Position numbers and translations under genes: made by a program
DNA from: Lachnospiraceae bacterium
Lineage (GTDB): Bacteria > Bacillota > Clostridia > Lachnospirales > Lachnospiraceae
Reading direction: 5' to 3'
Length of the DNA: 64,000 bases
NCBI GenBank assembly: GCA_022796795.1
Contig: JAAWJI010000005.1
Coordinates: forward strand, 1 to 64,000
Notes under the pieces: model-generated
Told to the model about the DNA's origin: nothing
Databases searched by the model: none
What the model saw: only the letters and a program-made list of their open reading frames with translations
Shown here: piece by piece, positions 62,013-64,000 of the stretch
How positions within the stretch are numbered: position 1 is the first letter of the stretch
Layout of the letters: the number at the start of each line of letters is the position of its first letter

Positions 62013-63137
62013 TTATTCTGCATCTTCTGCTGCAAGTGCGTCGATGTCCACATCTGCCACATCATCATAATCGCTGTAGTTATCCGCAGCACTCTGCAGA
62101 GCTTTCATGCTCAGGCTGATTTTGTGGTCCGCTTCATTGAAGTCCACAACCTTGGCCTCGATTTCCTGTCCGATGCTCAACACATCGCTGGGCTTCTCCA
62201 CATGATCTCTGGAAATCTGAGATACGTGCAGCAGGGCGTCCACACCCGGCTCCAGCTCGATAAAGGCACCAAAGTCTGTCATCCGCGCCACATGGCCCTC
62301 TACAATGTTCCCCACCGCATAGTTTTCAGCGGCGTGCAGCCAGGGATTGGCATCCTCAAACTTCAGGCTCAGGGCAATCTTGGTATCGCGGATATCCTTA
62401 ATCAGAACCGTCAGAGGCTCTCCTACCTTAAATACCTTCTTGGGATTCTCCACACGGCCCCAGGACATCTCGGAGATATGAAGCAGACCGTCTGCTCCGC
62501 CCAGATCCACAAAGGCACCGAAGTCTGTCACATTCTTCACCACGCCATCCACCACGTCGCCGATCTGAATACGCGCAAAGAGTTCTCTTTGCTTCTCCGC
62601 TTTCTCTGCCAGTAAGAGCTGCTTGCGGTTACCGATAATACGGCCTCTGCGGGGATTAAACTCTGTAATAATAAACTGGATCTCCTGTCCGTCATATTTT
62701 GCCAGATTTTTCTCATAGGTATCGGATACCAGACTGGCGGGAATAAATACCCGGGACTCATCTACCACAACGCTCAGTCCGCCATCCAGTACCTGGGTCA
62801 CAGTAGCTGTGATCACTTCCTCATTCTCAAAGGCCTCTTTCAGTCTCTTACTGCCCTTTTCCGCGGCCAGACGCTTATAGGTCAAGAGTACCTGTCCTTC
62901 TCCATCATTTACCTTTAATACCTTTGCTTCCATGGTGTCGCCTACCGATACACAGGTCGTCAGGTCCACTGGTGTATTGCTGTACTCGCTTTTGGTGATG
63001 ATACCGTCAGATTTATATCCTATGTTTAAGATAATCTCATCTTCTTTGACATCAATAACAGTGCCTTCGACAACCTCTCCATTTCTGATAGTTTTTAACG
63101 ACTCCTCCAGCATTTCTTCAAAGCTGATTTCTGACAT
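62013..63137 (-). CDS. rpsA: 30S ribosomal protein S1-like, four S1 domains
   Basis: RNA-binding protein of 374 residues with four S1 motifs (about 18-85, 103-168, 189-257, 274-343), the last two being the canonical type (VTDFGAFVDLGGADGLLHISEMSWG and MTDFGAFIELEPGVDALLHVSQISRDH). The acidic tail (DDVADVDIDALAAEDAE) is common. The ATG at 63137 has AGGAGG upstream and lies 20 bases inside the ispH gene. In many Clostridia ispH and rpsA are one fused gene; here they overlap instead. Confidence 0.93.
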   Translation of the reverse strand: MSEISFEEMLEESLKTIRNGEVVEGTVIDVKEDEIILNIGYKSDGIITKSEYSNTPVDLTTCVSVGDTMEAKVLKVNDGEGQVLLTYKRLAAEKGSKRLKEAFENEEVITATVTQVLDGGLSVVVDESRVFIPASLVSDTYEKNLAKYDGQEIQFIITEFNPRRGRIIGNRKQLLLAEKAEKQRELFARIQIGDVVDGVVKNVTDFGAFVDLGGADGLLHISEMSWGRVENPKKVFKVGEPLTVLIKDIRDTKIALSLKFEDANPWLHAAENYAVGNIVEGHVARMTDFGAFIELEPGVDALLHVSQISRDHVEKPSDVLSIGQEIEAKVVDFNEADHKISLSMKALQSAADNYSDYDDVADVDIDALAAEDAE

Positions 63138-63969
63138 GCTTTTGAACCTCCTCAATGATTTTGTTTGGGGTCGAAGCCCCTGCGGTAATACCTACGCTAC
63201 GAATGGATGATGCTGTCTTTAAATCCAAGTCAACAAGTTTCTGTATATAGTAAGTATTTTCACATTCTTTTTTACATATTTCAAATAACTTCTGTGTGTT
63301 GGAACTGCTCTTCCCGCCGATGACGATCATGGCATCCACTTCACTGGCAATCTGCTTCGCCTCTGTCTGGCGCTCCTCCGTTGCACTACAGATCGTATTT
63401 AAAACAATTATATCATAACCCTTTTTCGAAATAATTTCAACTAAATCTTGAAATTTATTGTAGTTAAATGTCGTTTGCGCTACGAGACAAAGCTTTTGAT
63501 CAGAGGAAACTGTAAAATTTAAGGCCTCCTCCAGGGACTCCAGCACTGTGACAGATCCGCTGCACCAGCCCCGGATTCCCTCCACCTCCGGATGGGCCGG
63601 ATTCCCGGCAATCAGGATCTGACGGCCCCTACCGCTCTCCCGCTCCACAATCCGGTGGATTTTCTTCACAAAGGGACAGGTGGCATCCACACAGGTAAGT
63701 CTGCTCTTCTCCAGGCGCTCATAGACTTCCCTTCCCACACCGTGGGCCCGGATAATGACCGTGCCGGTCTCCAGCCTTTCAAGCTCCTCCAGATTCTCCA
63801 GCACCTGCACCCCCCGGGACTCCAAATCCTGCACCACCTGTTCGTTGTGCACAATGGGTCCGTATGTATAAATGGGACTGCCGGCGCTCCTTGCCTGCTC
63901 ATATACCGTATCCACAGCCCGCCGGACTCCGAAACAAAAGCCTGCCGTCTTTGCCAGCTTTACCTCCAT
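63118..63969 (-). CDS. ispH: 4-Hydroxy-3-methylbut-2-enyl diphosphate reductase
   Basis: Last step of the MEP isoprenoid pathway, an iron-sulfur enzyme. The 283-residue protein has the three cluster cysteines in AGFCFGVRRAVD (C12), DATCPFVKK and NTICSATEERQTE, plus HNEQVV, IRAHGVG and IGGKSSSNTQKL. The ATG at 63969 has AGGAGG upstream; the TTG nine codons earlier is inside that site. Sequence right of 63,970 is only the edge and shows no identifiable gene. Confidence 0.96.
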   Translation of the reverse strand: MEVKLAKTAGFCFGVRRAVDTVYEQARSAGSPIYTYGPIVHNEQVVQDLESRGVQVLENLEELERLETGTVIIRAHGVGREVYERLEKSRLTCVDATCPFVKKIHRIVERESGRGRQILIAGNPAHPEVEGIRGWCSGSVTVLESLEEALNFTVSSDQKLCLVAQTTFNYNKFQDLVEIISKKGYDIIVLNTICSATEERQTEAKQIASEVDAMIVIGGKSSSNTQKLFEICKKECENTYYIQKLVDLDLKTASSIRSVGITAGASTPNKIIEEVQKHVRNQL

Positions 63970-64000
63970 ATAAAAACCTCCTGTTTTGCGGTTCAACCTC

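Overview
The window looks like chromosomal core sequence of an anaerobic Clostridia bacterium, most likely Lachnospiraceae-like. The reasons are the gene orders era-yqzL-recO, yicC-gmk-rpoZ and ispH-rpsA, pyrophosphate-linked glycolytic enzymes (ppdK, PPi-type phosphofructokinase), the oxygen-independent corrin pathway, Rnf-type subunits, a YesM/YesN-style two-component system and an Rpn-family nuclease. No phage, transposon, CRISPR array, rRNA or tRNA gene was recognised. Nearly all genes lie on the minus strand.

Layout. 1-18.3 kb is housekeeping: the start of a TetR-type regulator with a palindromic operator over a consensus promoter, ppdK, pfp, glyS with an upstream lipoprotein gene, recO-yqzL-era, a large M16 peptidase, then rpoZ-gmk-yicC facing rqcH across two interlocked promoters, a secreted five-repeat SH3b protein and a zinc-dependent phospholipase C-like protein.

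18.3-40.1 kb is one very long cobalamin operon read leftward from a promoter at about 40,050. A cobalamin riboswitch (about 39,794-40,008) and an intrinsic terminator (about 39,583-39,614) precede cbiL. Order of transcription: cbiL, cbiF, hemA, cbiH, hemC-cobA-hemD fusion, a 62-codon open frame, cobD, cbiP, cbiC, cobT, cbiD, cbiG, a GNAT acetyltransferase, a cobK-cbiE-cbiT fusion, a 78-codon open frame, cbiA, cobU, cobS, a short second CobU-like protein, cobC, cbiB, cobO. Together they cover glutamyl-tRNA to adenosylcobalamin, except hemL, hemB, precorrin-2 dehydrogenase, the cobalt chelatase and cobalt transport, which are not in the window.

40.1-50.7 kb is more accessory: an Rpn-family nuclease gene with its own promoter, an esterase, a UroD-like methyltransferase, an arabinose/ribose-type ABC transporter, and a divergent sensor kinase/response regulator pair. 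The regulator is split by a frameshift at a run of nine C residues.

50.7-64 kb returns to core functions: a zapA-like gene with a long repeated coiled coil, a U32 peptidase, ftsW/rodA, a class B penicillin-binding protein, ruvAB directly behind an incomplete rnfCD pair, a CmpB-like membrane protein, rpsA and ispH.

The most interesting candidates for undescribed biology are the two small open frames fitted by 4-base overlaps into the cobalamin operon, the second CobU-like protein lacking the guanylylation histidine motif, the C9 tract in the response regulator, the long structured riboswitch leader, and the rnfCD pair without its partners.
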